64,000 nt of DNA from Alphaproteobacteria bacterium (GTDB taxonomy: Bacteria; Pseudomonadota; Alphaproteobacteria; Reyranellales; Reyranellaceae), in contig JAFKFL010000014.1 in assembly GCA_017308235.1 (NCBI GenBank), forward strand, positions 186,001 to 250,000. The letters run 5' to 3'. Every line of letters begins with the position of its first letter. Position 1 is the first letter of the stretch. The notes beneath the pieces are model-generated. The model did not search any database and was not told the origin of the DNA. It saw only the letters and a program-made list of their open reading frames with translations. Shown here in pieces: positions 24,074-35,656 of this stretch. Both the position numbers and the translations under genes were made by a program.

Positions 24074-27000
24074 GCAAGCCGGCGCAGCGCCGCGTCGAGC
24101 CCGGCGCCCAACCGCACGGCGCCGGTCCGCGTCGACCAGTCGACCAGCGCCCGCGCCTCGGCGGTCATTTCGGGCGCCGGTTTGCCGCGCAACGCTGCCG
24201 CCAGCACGCGGCCACGGCGTACCAGGACGTCGGCCAATGGCATGGTCTCGCGCAGCGGCCGCGTCTCGATCTGGTAGAAAGCGGCAAGCTTGGCGCATTG
24301 GTCCTCGATCATGTCCGGATCGGCGAGGATCCGGCCCAATTCGATAAGCGACCGTCGTGCCAGGTAGTGGTTGTGAGCCAGGACCTTGCCGGCCAGCAAC
24401 GTCTCGGCCTCGTCAACGAAGGCCCGGCGTTCGCCATCGTCCTCGGCGAGCCAGGCGTTGTCGGCCAGCAATGCCGCGCCCCAGTAGGTCATGGCCGTCT
24501 TGCGCGCCAGCAGCAGCCCCTCCGCGAGCAGCGGGCGAGCGAGATCAGGACGGCCGGCCTCGATTTCGATTTCGGCGAGGAAGGCGAGGTTCTCCGGCTC
24601 GAACCGCCATGCCTCCAGCTCGCGCACGATGACACGGGCGCGCTCGATATGCGGCCGCGCTTCTTCCGCCCGTCCGAGCTCCAGAAGCGGACCGACGCAG
24701 GCGTGATGCGCGATCATCTCGGCCCGCTTCTGTCCGACCGCGACGGCAAGTGCCACCGCTTCCTGACCGGTGATCAGCGAGTCCTGCAGCTTGAGCTCGA
24801 AGAACATCGTGTGCGCATGCATGGGCCGGTTCGAGACCTCGACCCGGCCCAACCCGATGTGCTGGCTTTCTTCGACGCACCGCCGGAAGTACTCGGCAGA
24901 AGCGACGTTGTCGCCCCGCGCATATTCCGCGTCTCCCAGTCCGCCAAAGGCGCGTGCCTTGGCCTCGGCGCTGCCGGCGCGCTCGGCCAGATCCAGGGCG
25001 GCACGGTGCTCGACCAGGCACTCGTCGACCCGGCCCAACGGAAAGAAAAGATTGCCGCGCGTGAAATGGCAGCGGGCCTGGATATCGAGCCACCCACCGC
25101 CTTCCGCCAGCACCTGCGCCGACACGACATCGTCGAGCGCCGCCGGCAGCTCGTCGAGGATCCGGCGGGCCGAAGCACTGCCCAGCAGCGCAAGGCTTTG
25201 GTTCCGCCGATCGCCACCGGCCTGCAGCGCTTCCTGGTATGCGGCCAGTGCCTCGCGCGCTCGGCCGGCGTCCAGCAGCACGTCTCCTTTGAGCAGGAGC
25301 AGCGCCGCACGGCTGCCCGCCGCCGCAGCAAGTTCCAGTCCTCGCTCGACCAGCGGCAAGGCCTCGGCGGGTCGGTAGCGCCGCAACCGATCCTCGGCCG
25401 CCAGATGATAGGCGTCGGCGGCCGCGGGCGACTCGGCCCGATCGAGATGCGATGCGCGCAGGATCGGGTCGCGCCCGTCGAACCAGTCGGCGGCGCGAGC
25501 ATGCAGCGCGCGTTGCGCCTCGGCGAGCAGCGAGCGCAACACCGCTTCGCGGATCAGCGCATGGGCGAAGATCAGCTCCGGCCCGTCGGCACGCAGAAGG
25601 CCGGCCCGCAGCAGGCTCGCGACATCGAAGGCGGGATTGCCGACCAGCGCCAATAGGGCTGCTGGATCGAAGCGCTGCCCAAGTACGGCGGCGGCGTGGA
25701 GCGCGGCCCGGTCAGCCGCGCCCAGCCGATCGACGCGCGCCACGACCAATCCACGCAGCGAGAGCGGCAGGTCGCTGGCAGCTTCCGCGACGTTGCGCAG
25801 GAGCTGCTCGAGGAACAGCGGATTGCCGCCGGCGCGTTCGATGCATTGGCGTCGTGTTGCATCGGACAGGCCCGCCAGGTGGTCGGCGATCGCCGTGGCG
25901 TCCTGCCCCCGAAGTGGCCCGAGATCGATCGTGACCAGCGGCGCACCCGCCGGCTGGCTGCGCAACGCCTCATACAGGCGCTCATTCTCGGGGCGCGATG
26001 TCAGAACCAGGACCAGGGGCCGGTCGATGGCAATGGACGTCAGTCGCATCAGCGCATCCACCAAACTTGTGTCGGCCCAGTGCAGATCCTCGACCAACAG
26101 CAGCATTGGCGCGCGCGACAGCTCCCGCCGCACCAGCAATGCCAGCGCGTCGTCGCGGCCACGGCGCCGGCTCGCTTCGTCCGAAGCGTCGATCAGGCCG
26201 CGTAGCGACGGCGTCAGGGGCGCTTCGGCCAGCTCATGCAGAAAAGGTTGAAGCCGCGCGTCGACAGACTCGGCGGTGATCAATGCCTGTACCGCTGCCA
26301 GCCTCGTCTCGGGTGCCGAATCAGGCAACAGTCCCAGCAGGCCGTCAGCCAGCCGCCGCAGCGGATCGCGCTCGTGTCCGGCCCCGAAATCGAGCACGTG
26401 ACAGACATGACAGGGAATGGCCTGGCGCGTCGCCAGCGCGCGCGCTTCCTGGCCGAGCCGGCTCTTGCCGATGCCTGGCTCGCCGCGCACGTAGACGGCT
26501 CCGCCGTTGCCGGTTCCCGTGCAACTGTTCAGAAGCGCCTCGATCTGGGCGAGCTCGGCGCGACGGCCGACGAATGGCGTCAACGATGTCGCCAGGTCCG
26601 GATGTGTCAGTCTCACCAGCCGCCATATGTCGACCGGCTCGGCGAAGCCTTTCACGGCGTGCCGGCCGCGTGCTTCGAACTGGGCATGGCCCGCCAGGGC
26701 GCGCTGGATCGACTCGGAGACGAAAATCTCGCCCGCCGGCGCGAGGTCGGTCAGGCGCGACGCGAGGTTCACCGATTCGCCGATCGCGGTATAGCCGCCG
26801 CCAGATGCTCCGACGATCACTTCCCCGACCGCCAGACCGGCATGCATCGACAGGCCGAGGCCGAGCGCGCGCGACAGGTCGGGCATGCGGTCGCGCAGTT
26901 CCGCGGCCGCGTGCAAGGCGCGGCGCATATCGTCGTCATGCGCCACGGGAGCACCGAACAACGCCATGACCGCGTCGCCGATGTGCTTGTCGACCGTGCC

Positions 27001-27357
27001 ACCGTGCCGCTTCACGATCTCGTCGGCGGCACCGAGATAGCGACCAAGCAGTGCGTGCAGCCGTTCGTCCGGCAGGTCGCGCGACAGGGCCGTGAAACCG
27101 CAGAGATCGGCAAACAGCACCGCGACCGGCCGGCGCTCGGTATCGAATTGGGCCGCGGCCCTGGTCTCGCGTGCTGTATCGTCGAGCTGAGCGATCGCTT
27201 CCAGCAGCCGGCGACGATGGCCAACCGAGCTTACGCCGATGTCGCGCAGATCATCGGCCGTGAGCTGGCGCAGCGTGGCCAGATCGATGTGATTGGCTGC
27301 GAACGCAGCCGCATATTCCCCCAGCCCGAGCTGCTGCAACCATGCCGACACGTCCAT
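24070..27357 (-). CDS. SAM domain - class III nucleotide cyclase - AAA ATPase - TPR protein
   Basis: 1095 residues from ATG at 27357; a longer frame to 27420 adds an unlikely N-terminus. A SAM domain fills residues 1-55 (WLQQLGLGEYAAAFAANHID). The cyclase domain follows (75-250), with metal aspartates Asp84 (FADLCGFT) and Asp128 (KHIGDAVMALFG) and the YTAIGESVNLASRL segment. Then comes an AAA/NTPase module with P-loop GEPGIGKS (292-299) and Walker B LLLVEDLHWAD, and finally TPR-like helical repeats to the end. This architecture is widespread in alphaproteobacteria but its inputs are unknown. The metal residues look intact, so cAMP or cGMP synthesis is plausible. Confidence 0.88.
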   Translation of the reverse strand: MDVSAWLQQLGLGEYAAAFAANHIDLATLRQLTADDLRDIGVSSVGHRRRLLEAIAQLDDTARETRAAAQFDTERRPVAVLFADLCGFTALSRDLPDERLHALLGRYLGAADEIVKRHGGTVDKHIGDAVMALFGAPVAHDDDMRRALHAAAELRDRMPDLSRALGLGLSMHAGLAVGEVIVGASGGGYTAIGESVNLASRLTDLAPAGEIFVSESIQRALAGHAQFEARGRHAVKGFAEPVDIWRLVRLTHPDLATSLTPFVGRRAELAQIEALLNSCTGTGNGGAVYVRGEPGIGKSRLGQEARALATRQAIPCHVCHVLDFGAGHERDPLRRLADGLLGLLPDSAPETRLAAVQALITAESVDARLQPFLHELAEAPLTPSLRGLIDASDEASRRRGRDDALALLVRRELSRAPMLLLVEDLHWADTSLVDALMRLTSIAIDRPLVLVLTSRPENERLYEALRSQPAGAPLVTIDLGPLRGQDATAIADHLAGLSDATRRQCIERAGGNPLFLEQLLRNVAEAASDLPLSLRGLVVARVDRLGAADRAALHAAAVLGQRFDPAALLALVGNPAFDVASLLRAGLLRADGPELIFAHALIREAVLRSLLAEAQRALHARAADWFDGRDPILRASHLDRAESPAAADAYHLAAEDRLRRYRPAEALPLVERGLELAAAAGSRAALLLLKGDVLLDAGRAREALAAYQEALQAGGDRRNQSLALLGSASARRILDELPAALDDVVSAQVLAEGGGWLDIQARCHFTRGNLFFPLGRVDECLVEHRAALDLAERAGSAEAKARAFGGLGDAEYARGDNVASAEYFRRCVEESQHIGLGRVEVSNRPMHAHTMFFELKLQDSLITGQEAVALAVAVGQKRAEMIAHHACVGPLLELGRAEEARPHIERARVIVRELEAWRFEPENLAFLAEIEIEAGRPDLARPLLAEGLLLARKTAMTYWGAALLADNAWLAEDDGERRAFVDEAETLLAGKVLAHNHYLARRSLIELGRILADPDMIEDQCAKLAAFYQIETRPLRETMPLADVLVRRGRVLAAALRGKPAPEMTAEARALVDWSTRTGAVRLGAGLDAALRRLA

Positions 27358-27420
27358 CTGCCGACACCCCGCCGATTCTCTGACGACCCGCTCGCAATGT
27401 CCCGAACGCCTGGTCGCCAC

Positions 27421-27750
27421 GAGCGATAGGCGGTCCAGTTGATGACGAAATCGAAGATCGCTGCCGCCGCTTTGTCAAGGCGGCCGGCTGGCTAGGACGT
27501 GTACTCATAAAACAGGCCCCATCGATAAAGAGCAAGGCAATCGCCGCTTTGCCCCAAAATCGGACATCGGCGTAGGACGAGGGCATGTCAGCTTCGGGCC
27601 AAAACCCGAAGTGGCCATTGCGAGCTGGCTTTCGGACATCAACTTCTGAGCCGGATCGAGGCTCTTTCAGTTCGTAGCCGCTTCGAGATTATCTGACGAC
27701 TCGACATCAGTTGCTCCCAGGGCGCATGAGCGAGCCTACGCGGCTCAACA
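27421..27750. other. Long spacer with repeat-like sequence before the AraC gene
   Basis: 330 bases without a convincing gene. It contains CTAGGACGTGTACTCATAAA at 27492-27511, whose inverted counterpart is at 31140-31159. A stretch with repeated GGACAT/CCCAAAA motifs (about 27545-27645) resembles degenerate copies of short repeats seen between genes in related genomes. The promoter of the AraC gene must lie in the last 100 bases, but no clear -35/-10 pair stands out. Confidence 0.5.
27492..27511 (+). repeat. Left inverted-repeat end flanking the AraC/serine-hydrolase pair
   Basis: CTAGGACGTGTACTCATAAA. The reverse complement of 31140-31159 is identical at 18 of 20 positions. The two ends enclose 3.6 kb with only the AraC regulator and serine hydrolase. 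No transposase is present. Confidence 0.55.
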
Positions 27751-28971
27751 ATGGCATTCGGAGTATTTCCGATCGTGGGCACCAACGGTTTGATGTCGGT
27801 CGATCTAGGGTTACGGGGCGCCGTCGTCGCACTGTGTCTGCTGATCGCAGCCCTGGCGCTGCGCGATCGCCGTGACAGCACTGCCGCGTTGCTGGGAGCC
27901 GCGCTCGCGATCGGCGCCGCGGCTTCGATGATCTGCTCGACGCCGACATTCCCGCGGCCGTTTGCGTGGTGGGGCCTATTGCTATTGGCGTTGTCTAGCG
28001 CGAACTGTGTTGTGTTCTGGCTATGGGCGCGCGCTGCCTTCGACGATGATTTCGTCCCGCGGTTCTGGCATGGCGTCTTGTGGGCAGCCGTCGTCGTCGC
28101 GCAATGGCTGGACGCCAGCGGCATCACACGATCGGCCGCGCTCGAGGTTGCGATCGAACGCACGCTGCCGTTCACCTCTCTCGGCCTGGCGTTGTTGGCG
28201 GTAGCGCAGACGCTTGTCACCTGGCCGGCGGACCTGGTGCAGGGCCGGCGTCGGCTCCGGCTGGTTGTATTGATAGGGGCGTCGGCCCAAATCGTTCTCA
28301 ACTCTTACTTGAGCTTCTTGCAGCAGCCCTCGTATCCCACTTTTTCCATGACTAGCGTCGCCAACGTTCTCGCTCTGTTTGTGTTGGTCGGCTTGAGCGC
28401 ATGGAATCTGCTGGAAGCGGGGACGCGAGAAGGTTCAATCCTGTTGCCCGCGACAAATGTCCGCTTCGGCGCGCCAGCCAAGGCGTCTGACGATCAGAGC
28501 AAGCCTGCCACGATTGAACCGGCTCTCTTGCGCCGGTTGGAACAGCTGATGACCGTCGAGCGTATCTACCGGCGTGAGCGATTGACGATTGGATTGCTAT
28601 CCGCCGAGTTGGGCGTGCCGGACTACCGGTTGCGGCAGCTCATCAATGAGGGCCTCGGCTACCGCAATTTCAATGCGTTTCTCAATCATTACCGGATCGG
28701 GGAAGCTAAGGCGGCGCTAGTCGACCCCGAACAAGTAGCAGTCCCGGTGCTGACAATTGCCATGGACACAGGTTTCCAGTCGATCGGGCCGTTCAACCGC
28801 GCCTTCAAGGCCGCGACAAATTTAACCCCAACTGAATTTCGCCGCCTCGCCATGGCGGGAAATGCGGCCCCGGTAAAGCGATCGATTGAAGATCGGCCAG
28901 TCGAGTTGAGGAATCGGCCAGCCGGTTTGCAGGAATCGGCGAGAAGCAATCGAAAACATTCGACAGACTGA
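27751..28971 (+). CDS. Membrane-anchored AraC-family transcriptional regulator
   Basis: 406 residues from ATG at 27751; ATG at 27793 is an alternative. The first 200 residues form about six membrane helices (GAVVALCLLIAALALR, WWGLLLLALSSANCVVFWLW, ANVLALFVLVGLSAWNL). The C-terminal DNA-binding domain has two HTHs: LTIGLLSAELGVPDYRLRQLI and VLTIAMDTGFQSIGPFNRAF, with the closing LTPTEFRR. This layout is typical of membrane-linked AraC regulators placed beside serine beta-lactamase-like hydrolases. The neighbour 43 bases downstream is such an enzyme and is the likely target. Confidence 0.85.
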   Translation: MAFGVFPIVGTNGLMSVDLGLRGAVVALCLLIAALALRDRRDSTAALLGAALAIGAAASMICSTPTFPRPFAWWGLLLLALSSANCVVFWLWARAAFDDDFVPRFWHGVLWAAVVVAQWLDASGITRSAALEVAIERTLPFTSLGLALLAVAQTLVTWPADLVQGRRRLRLVVLIGASAQIVLNSYLSFLQQPSYPTFSMTSVANVLALFVLVGLSAWNLLEAGTREGSILLPATNVRFGAPAKASDDQSKPATIEPALLRRLEQLMTVERIYRRERLTIGLLSAELGVPDYRLRQLINEGLGYRNFNAFLNHYRIGEAKAALVDPEQVAVPVLTIAMDTGFQSIGPFNRAFKAATNLTPTEFRRLAMAGNAAPVKRSIEDRPVELRNRPAGLQESARSNRKHSTD

Positions 28972-29014
28972 TGGCGATCCTTCCTCGCAGTAGCTGGCGC
29001 CAACGGGGTTCCCC

Positions 29015-30973
29015 ATGCGAAATCAGCGGTTTGTCGTTCAATTGGCCGCGCTGGCGGCGCTTACACTCTGTCCGGCAGGGGCGGCGCTTGCCGACGATTT
29101 GCAGACCGTCGGTGACCCGGACAGTCTCGGTTTTTCGGCGCGGCGGCTGGCGCGCATGACCTCCTGGTTTGAAGCGCAGAGCGAAAAAGGCGATCCTTCC
29201 GGTTTTGTCGTGGGGATCGCTCGGGGCGGCAAGCTCGCCTATTTGCAAGCCACCGGCTTCGAGGACCTCGACGAGAAAATGCCGATGCGGCCGGATTCGA
29301 TCTTTCGCATCGGATCGATGTCCAAGCAAATCACCAGCGTCGCCACCATGATACTGGTCGATGAAGGCAAGCTCGACCTTGATGCTCCCGTGGCCCAGTA
29401 TCTGCCGGAGCTCAGGGATATGCAGGTCGTCAAAAAGGATCCGGTCACCGGGGCTCCGATCCTCTCGGATGTTGCGCAGAATATTTTTGAACCGGCGAAG
29501 CGTGCGATGACGATCCGGGACCTGCTGCGCAATACGTCCGGCCTCGTTTATGCTTCGCCGGACTACGCCGATCCCGGATTTGAGAATGCCGCGATTCACG
29601 TACTGTACGGCGCCAGGGCGCCGTTCCGGCGCGACAAGCCTATCGCGGACTTCGTCGCGAGCCTCGGCGCCCTGCCGCTTCTGCACCAGCCGGGCGAAGT
29701 CTGGGAATATGCCATCGGCTACGACGTGCTCGGCCGCGTCATTGAAGTCGTGTCGGGACAGCCCTTCGATCAGTTTCTGCAAAGCCGCCTCTTCGCGCCG
29801 CTGCATATGGTCGATAGCGGCTTCTCGGTACCGCAGGACAAGCTTGCCCGTCTCGTCGCCGTGCCGGGGCCGCAGCCCCAACCCCCTTTCGCGAATAGCG
29901 ACGTCGGCAAGCCGCAGACGTTCTTCTCGGGCGGCGGAGGCATCGTCTCCACGGTTCCTGATTTTCTGCGCTTCTGCCAGATGCTGCTCAACGGCGGCGA
30001 GCTTGACGGCGTGCGTATCTTGAAGCCCGAAACGGTCAGGCTGATGACGACGAATTCGCTGCCGCCCGAAATGCACATCGCGGGGCATGAAGTCGGTCCG
30101 GCCTTCGGTACGGGCTGGGGGCTCGGTTTCGCAGTCCGCACCAGCCCCGATTTCAGCTACATTCCGGGCGCAGTCGGAAGCTTCAACTGGCAGGGAAGCT
30201 GGGGCACGTTCTTCTCGATCGATCCGGCACAGAAGCTGATCCTGATCATGATGATGCAGCGGAGCGAGCACAGTGAGAACGGCTTCTATTTCGACGCCAT
30301 CCGTCGCCTACCCTATGCGGCGCTGAATGTGCCTGAAGCGCCGGCGCCGGTTGCCTCCGGGCAAGGAAATGCCGGCGCGCTCGCCGAATATGTCGGACGC
30401 TACGTTTTCGGCGGGTCTGCAAGTTCGCTGGACAGGCAGACCTCGGTCCCCGACGGCAATGGTTGGACCGGTCTTGAGTCCGTTATCGCGGGCACCGATG
30501 GCCTCAGGGTGATCAAATTGGCCGACACCGGCCCTGCCGCGAAAGCAGGCGTCATGGCGGGAGATCTCATCACAGCGATCGACGACAAGTCGATCAAGGG
30601 CCTGACCTTGGAGGCAGCCTTTCGTCGGATTTCAGGTCCGGTCAACGCCGCGATCAAGTTCGAGATCATCCGCGCGACGCAGAGCGGTCCGCTCGTTGTT
30701 GCCTTTGCCCGGGAGGCGGTTCCTGTGCAGAGTGTCGCGCTTCAAGTCAGTGTCGTAGACGGCAAGCTCGTCGTCGAGGCAACAGGCCAATGGTCAATCC
30801 TCGATTTCGACAAGGGTCACCCGACGCCCGTGGCGGTCCGCTCAAAGGATGAACTCCAGGTCGAGAGTGGCGATCACACGCGGATCGCCTTCGTCAGAGA
30901 CGCAGCCGGCAAAGTCAACGGCGCGGTTCTCAATCCGGGACCATGGGAGCAACGCGGCGTACTCGCACAATAA
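29015..30973 (+). CDS. Class C beta-lactamase-like serine hydrolase with C-terminal PDZ domain
   Basis: 652 residues. A Sec signal peptide (VQLAALAALTLCPAGAALA) indicates export. The penicillin-binding fold has Ser101-x-x-Lys104 (IGSMSKQI), the Tyr motif around WEYAIGYDVLG and a GxGWGLGFAV region. After about residue 480 a PDZ-like module follows (VIKLADTGPAAKAGVMAGDLITAIDDKSI split over two strands), then a beta-rich tail. Such proteins are usually esterases or D-amino peptidases, not true beta-lactamases. It probably forms a unit with the upstream AraC regulator. Confidence 0.85.
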   Translation: MRNQRFVVQLAALAALTLCPAGAALADDLQTVGDPDSLGFSARRLARMTSWFEAQSEKGDPSGFVVGIARGGKLAYLQATGFEDLDEKMPMRPDSIFRIGSMSKQITSVATMILVDEGKLDLDAPVAQYLPELRDMQVVKKDPVTGAPILSDVAQNIFEPAKRAMTIRDLLRNTSGLVYASPDYADPGFENAAIHVLYGARAPFRRDKPIADFVASLGALPLLHQPGEVWEYAIGYDVLGRVIEVVSGQPFDQFLQSRLFAPLHMVDSGFSVPQDKLARLVAVPGPQPQPPFANSDVGKPQTFFSGGGGIVSTVPDFLRFCQMLLNGGELDGVRILKPETVRLMTTNSLPPEMHIAGHEVGPAFGTGWGLGFAVRTSPDFSYIPGAVGSFNWQGSWGTFFSIDPAQKLILIMMMQRSEHSENGFYFDAIRRLPYAALNVPEAPAPVASGQGNAGALAEYVGRYVFGGSASSLDRQTSVPDGNGWTGLESVIAGTDGLRVIKLADTGPAAKAGVMAGDLITAIDDKSIKGLTLEAAFRRISGPVNAAIKFEIIRATQSGPLVVAFAREAVPVQSVALQVSVVDGKLVVEATGQWSILDFDKGHPTPVAVRSKDELQVESGDHTRIAFVRDAAGKVNGAVLNPGPWEQRGVLAQ

Positions 30974-31139
30974 GGCACACTGACAGCTGATGAAATTGGC
31001 GGGAGCTTGCGTTGCTCGAACATCAGGTGTCCGGCGGCCCGAGATGGTGGCGGTCTCGACTTCCGCTCAGGGTCAAAGAGCGACATTGCGCAGTTACCGC
31101 GGCATGTCCGTCTTATCCTCGAAAGCGGACAGCCCCGAA

Positions 31140-31159
31140 TTTATGAGTACATGCCCTAG
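31140..31159 (-). repeat. Right inverted-repeat end flanking the AraC/serine-hydrolase pair
   Basis: TTTATGAGTACATGCCCTAG, the inverse of 27492-27511 with two differences. Just left of it are AAGCGGACAG-type motifs like those in the left spacer. Confidence 0.55.
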
Positions 31160-31190
31160 TCCAGTAGCGCTTTCCGCGCGATCTCGCCGG

Positions 31191-31225
31191 CAAAACAAAA
31201 GGCGCGCCGCTTTCACGGCGCGCCT
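31191..31225 (-). terminator. Rho-independent terminator of rpoD
   Basis: GGCGCGCC at 31201-31208 and again at 31217-31224 (self-complementary, so a perfect stem, extended by A31200/T31225) around the loop GCTTTCAC. The left side CAAAACAAAA becomes a U-rich tract on the minus strand, immediately after the stem and 25 bases past the rpoD stop. Confidence 0.85.
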
Positions 31226-31249
31226 GCAGAAGGGAGAGAGAAGAGTTCG

Positions 31250-33331
<2,082 letters not shown>

Positions 33332-33508
33332 TTCTTTTCCTTGGTCGTGCGACAAACGGGGATAACGGCCGGTGAGGGCCGAAAATCGGGTTACGAGAAG
33401 GGAGGCGGGCGGCAACCCGCAGAATCTGTCCCTCTACTATATGTGATATAACGCCGTATCGCGATAGGGGTGATTGCTCCAAATTTGCGCCCAATATGGG
33501 TATGGGCG

Positions 33509-35419
33509 CTATAATCTGCCGGCTTCCAGGGCCTCCCGGCTGATCCGGCTTAGCAATGCCTTCATCCTTTGGTCGTTTTCCTCGGTCGGATTGCGCGCCA
33601 GCTCGTCCCGGGCCTGCTCCAGCTCCGCCATATTGGCCAAATGCCGGGTCATATGGTCGGCAATCCGCCGCCATTGCTCCACCCAGTCCTCACTGTCGGC
33701 CGAGTTGCTTCTAAAAACCTGCCGGGCCTTGGAACGAGCCGTTTCAGCTTGTCGATCCAGACCGTTGCGCCGCAGATGGTCTGTGATCAGCTTTTCTTCA
33801 AGGGGAGTGTCCTGGGCTGCGGCATCATCGGCTGCCGGATCGATCCCGAAGGGCATCAGGGCGAGAGCGTCCAGAAGCCCCCGCTGCAGGCGGGCCAGCT
33901 CCGGCAGGTGGTCGGTCGGGAGCTTTCCTGCCTCCTCGGCCAGTACATGGAGCATGGCCGGCCGCTCCACCAGCGCGCCCAGCAGGACCTGGATCTGGCG
34001 GGAGGCGCCGTCGAGATCGAGGGCCGCCTTTCGCGCCTCCACGCCGGCCGAAGCCGGTATGTCCATCGCGCCAGACGGCCCACGCCATGGCCGCTGGCCT
34101 CCCGGTCGGAAGCCGGGTCGACCGCCGGGGCGCCAGGCCGGCCGACCGGCCTCGCGATTGCGCCGCAGCCGGTTCCACATCTCCTCGCCGTAGTAGCGGC
34201 GCACGATCGGGTCGGCGATCTGGTCGATGCGCTGCTTGAGCGCGCTCTGAAGGCTCGCCTGCCGTTCGGGCGTGTCGGTGGCCTTGCCCTCGGTCTCCAT
34301 GTCCCAGACGACGTCGGCGAGCGGGCGGGCCAGCGCCAGGACCCGGCGGATCGCGTCGGGCCCGTGGGCGCGGACCAGGCTGTCGGGATCCTCGCCGGCG
34401 GGGAGCGAGAGGAAGCGCAGGCTCTTGCCTGGCCGCAGGAGCGGCAATGCCCGGTCGGCAGCACGCTGGGCGGCGCGACGGCCGGCGTTGTCGCCGTCGA
34501 AGCAGAGATAGGGCTCGTCGGCGAGCTTCCAGAGCTCGCCAAGCTGGCCCTCGGTCAGCGCCGTGCCGAGTGGGGCAACGGCGCCGACGAAGCCCGCACC
34601 ATGGAGCGCGATCACGTCCATGTAGCCCTCAGCCACGATCACCGGCTGATCCTTGGTCGCGGCCACGCGGGCGCGGTCGAGGCAGTAGAGGTTGGCGCCC
34701 TTATGGAAGAGCGGCGTCTCCGGCGAGTTGAGGTACTTGGGTTCGCCTGCGCCCATCACCCGGCCGCCGAAGGCGATGGCGCGCCCGCGCCGGTCGTTGA
34801 TGGTGAACATCACGCGGCCGCGGAAGCGGTCGTAGGGGTCACGGTTGCCGTCGTCGGGCTGGATGGCGAGTCCCGCCTCGACGATCTTGTCGATCGGCAC
34901 GTTCTCGCGCTTCAGCGCTGCCAAGAGGCCGTCGCGTGAGTCAGGCGCGAAGCCCAGGCGAAAGTCGTCGATACTCGCGTCCTCGAGGCCGCGGCCGCGC
35001 AGATAGTCCAGGCCCTGGCGGCCCACGGGCAGACGAAGCTGCTTGTGGAACCAGTTCGCCGCCATCTCGACGACCTGCTGCAGGGTGGCGGCCCGCTCGG
35101 CGCGCTCGCGCTCGACCGGCGTGGCGCGCGGCACCGGCAGGCCGACCTCGCGCGCCAGCTTTTCGACGGCCTCGGGGAAAGACAGGCCCTCGGTCTTTAT
35201 GACGAAGTCGATGGCGCTGCCCTTTTCGTGGCAGCCGAAGCAATAGAAGAAGCCCTTCTTCTCGCTGACGGTGAAAGACGGCGTCTTCTCATTATGGAAC
35301 GGGCATAGCCCGACAAACTCGGAGGCGTTTTTGCGCTTGAGCGGGACCTTGCGGCCGACGATGTCGCTCATGCTGACACGCGCGCGCAGCTCGTCGAGGA
35401 AGCCCGGGGAAAAGGCCAT
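33509..35419 (-). CDS. dnaG: DNA primase
   Basis: 636 residues. The N-terminal CHC2 zinc finger is intact (CPFHNEKTPSF ... YCFGCHEKG). The TOPRIM core has VIVAEGYMDVIAL (catalytic Glu), CFDGDNAGRRAAQRA and the earlier FRGRVMFTINDRRG nucleotide-handling part. The C-terminal DnaB-binding helical domain follows a Pro/Gly/Arg-rich linker (RPGGRPGFRPGGQRPW). It makes RNA primers on the lagging strand. It precedes rpoD on the same strand, as in the macromolecular-synthesis operon, while the upstream neighbour is separated by a family A repeat. Confidence 0.97.
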   Translation of the reverse strand: MAFSPGFLDELRARVSMSDIVGRKVPLKRKNASEFVGLCPFHNEKTPSFTVSEKKGFFYCFGCHEKGSAIDFVIKTEGLSFPEAVEKLAREVGLPVPRATPVERERAERAATLQQVVEMAANWFHKQLRLPVGRQGLDYLRGRGLEDASIDDFRLGFAPDSRDGLLAALKRENVPIDKIVEAGLAIQPDDGNRDPYDRFRGRVMFTINDRRGRAIAFGGRVMGAGEPKYLNSPETPLFHKGANLYCLDRARVAATKDQPVIVAEGYMDVIALHGAGFVGAVAPLGTALTEGQLGELWKLADEPYLCFDGDNAGRRAAQRAADRALPLLRPGKSLRFLSLPAGEDPDSLVRAHGPDAIRRVLALARPLADVVWDMETEGKATDTPERQASLQSALKQRIDQIADPIVRRYYGEEMWNRLRRNREAGRPAWRPGGRPGFRPGGQRPWRGPSGAMDIPASAGVEARKAALDLDGASRQIQVLLGALVERPAMLHVLAEEAGKLPTDHLPELARLQRGLLDALALMPFGIDPAADDAAAQDTPLEEKLITDHLRRNGLDRQAETARSKARQVFRSNSADSEDWVEQWRRIADHMTRHLANMAELEQARDELARNPTEENDQRMKALLSRISREALEAGRL

Positions 35420-35499
35420 GGCCTAAAATGATCGCCGCAGCCGCTACGCGCCAGCGGGAATAGCGGGGATCATTGCTCGAGCCGCCACTTCAGCGGTGC

Positions 35500-35596
35500 A
35501 AAGGTCCCTCGCTGCGCTCGGGATGACAATTTTGGTTTGGCTCAAGGCGTACGCCAAGTACTCGGTGTCATCCCGAGCCGCAGGCGAGGGACCTTT
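35500..35596. repeat. Dispersed palindromic repeat, family A copy 3
   Basis: Arms AAAGGTCCCTCGCTGCGC... and ...GCGAGGGACCTTT with GGGATGACA / GTGTCATCCC inside and about 36 bases between them. It shares the GGTCC form with copy 2. It lies between dnaG and the dioxygenase gene, both on the minus strand. Confidence 0.85.
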
Positions 35597-35656
35597 CTCC
35601 GATACTTGAGGCTGTCGTCAAGACGCGCCACTGGAGTGGCGCGCCCCAGCTTCCTC

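Noticed and set aside
29015..30973. Calling the serine hydrolase a true class C beta-lactamase (ampC) with an ampR-like regulator
   Set aside because: The Tyr-x-Asn and Lys-Thr-Gly motifs are not in standard form, the protein is too long and has a PDZ module, and the neighbour is AraC-type, not LysR-type.
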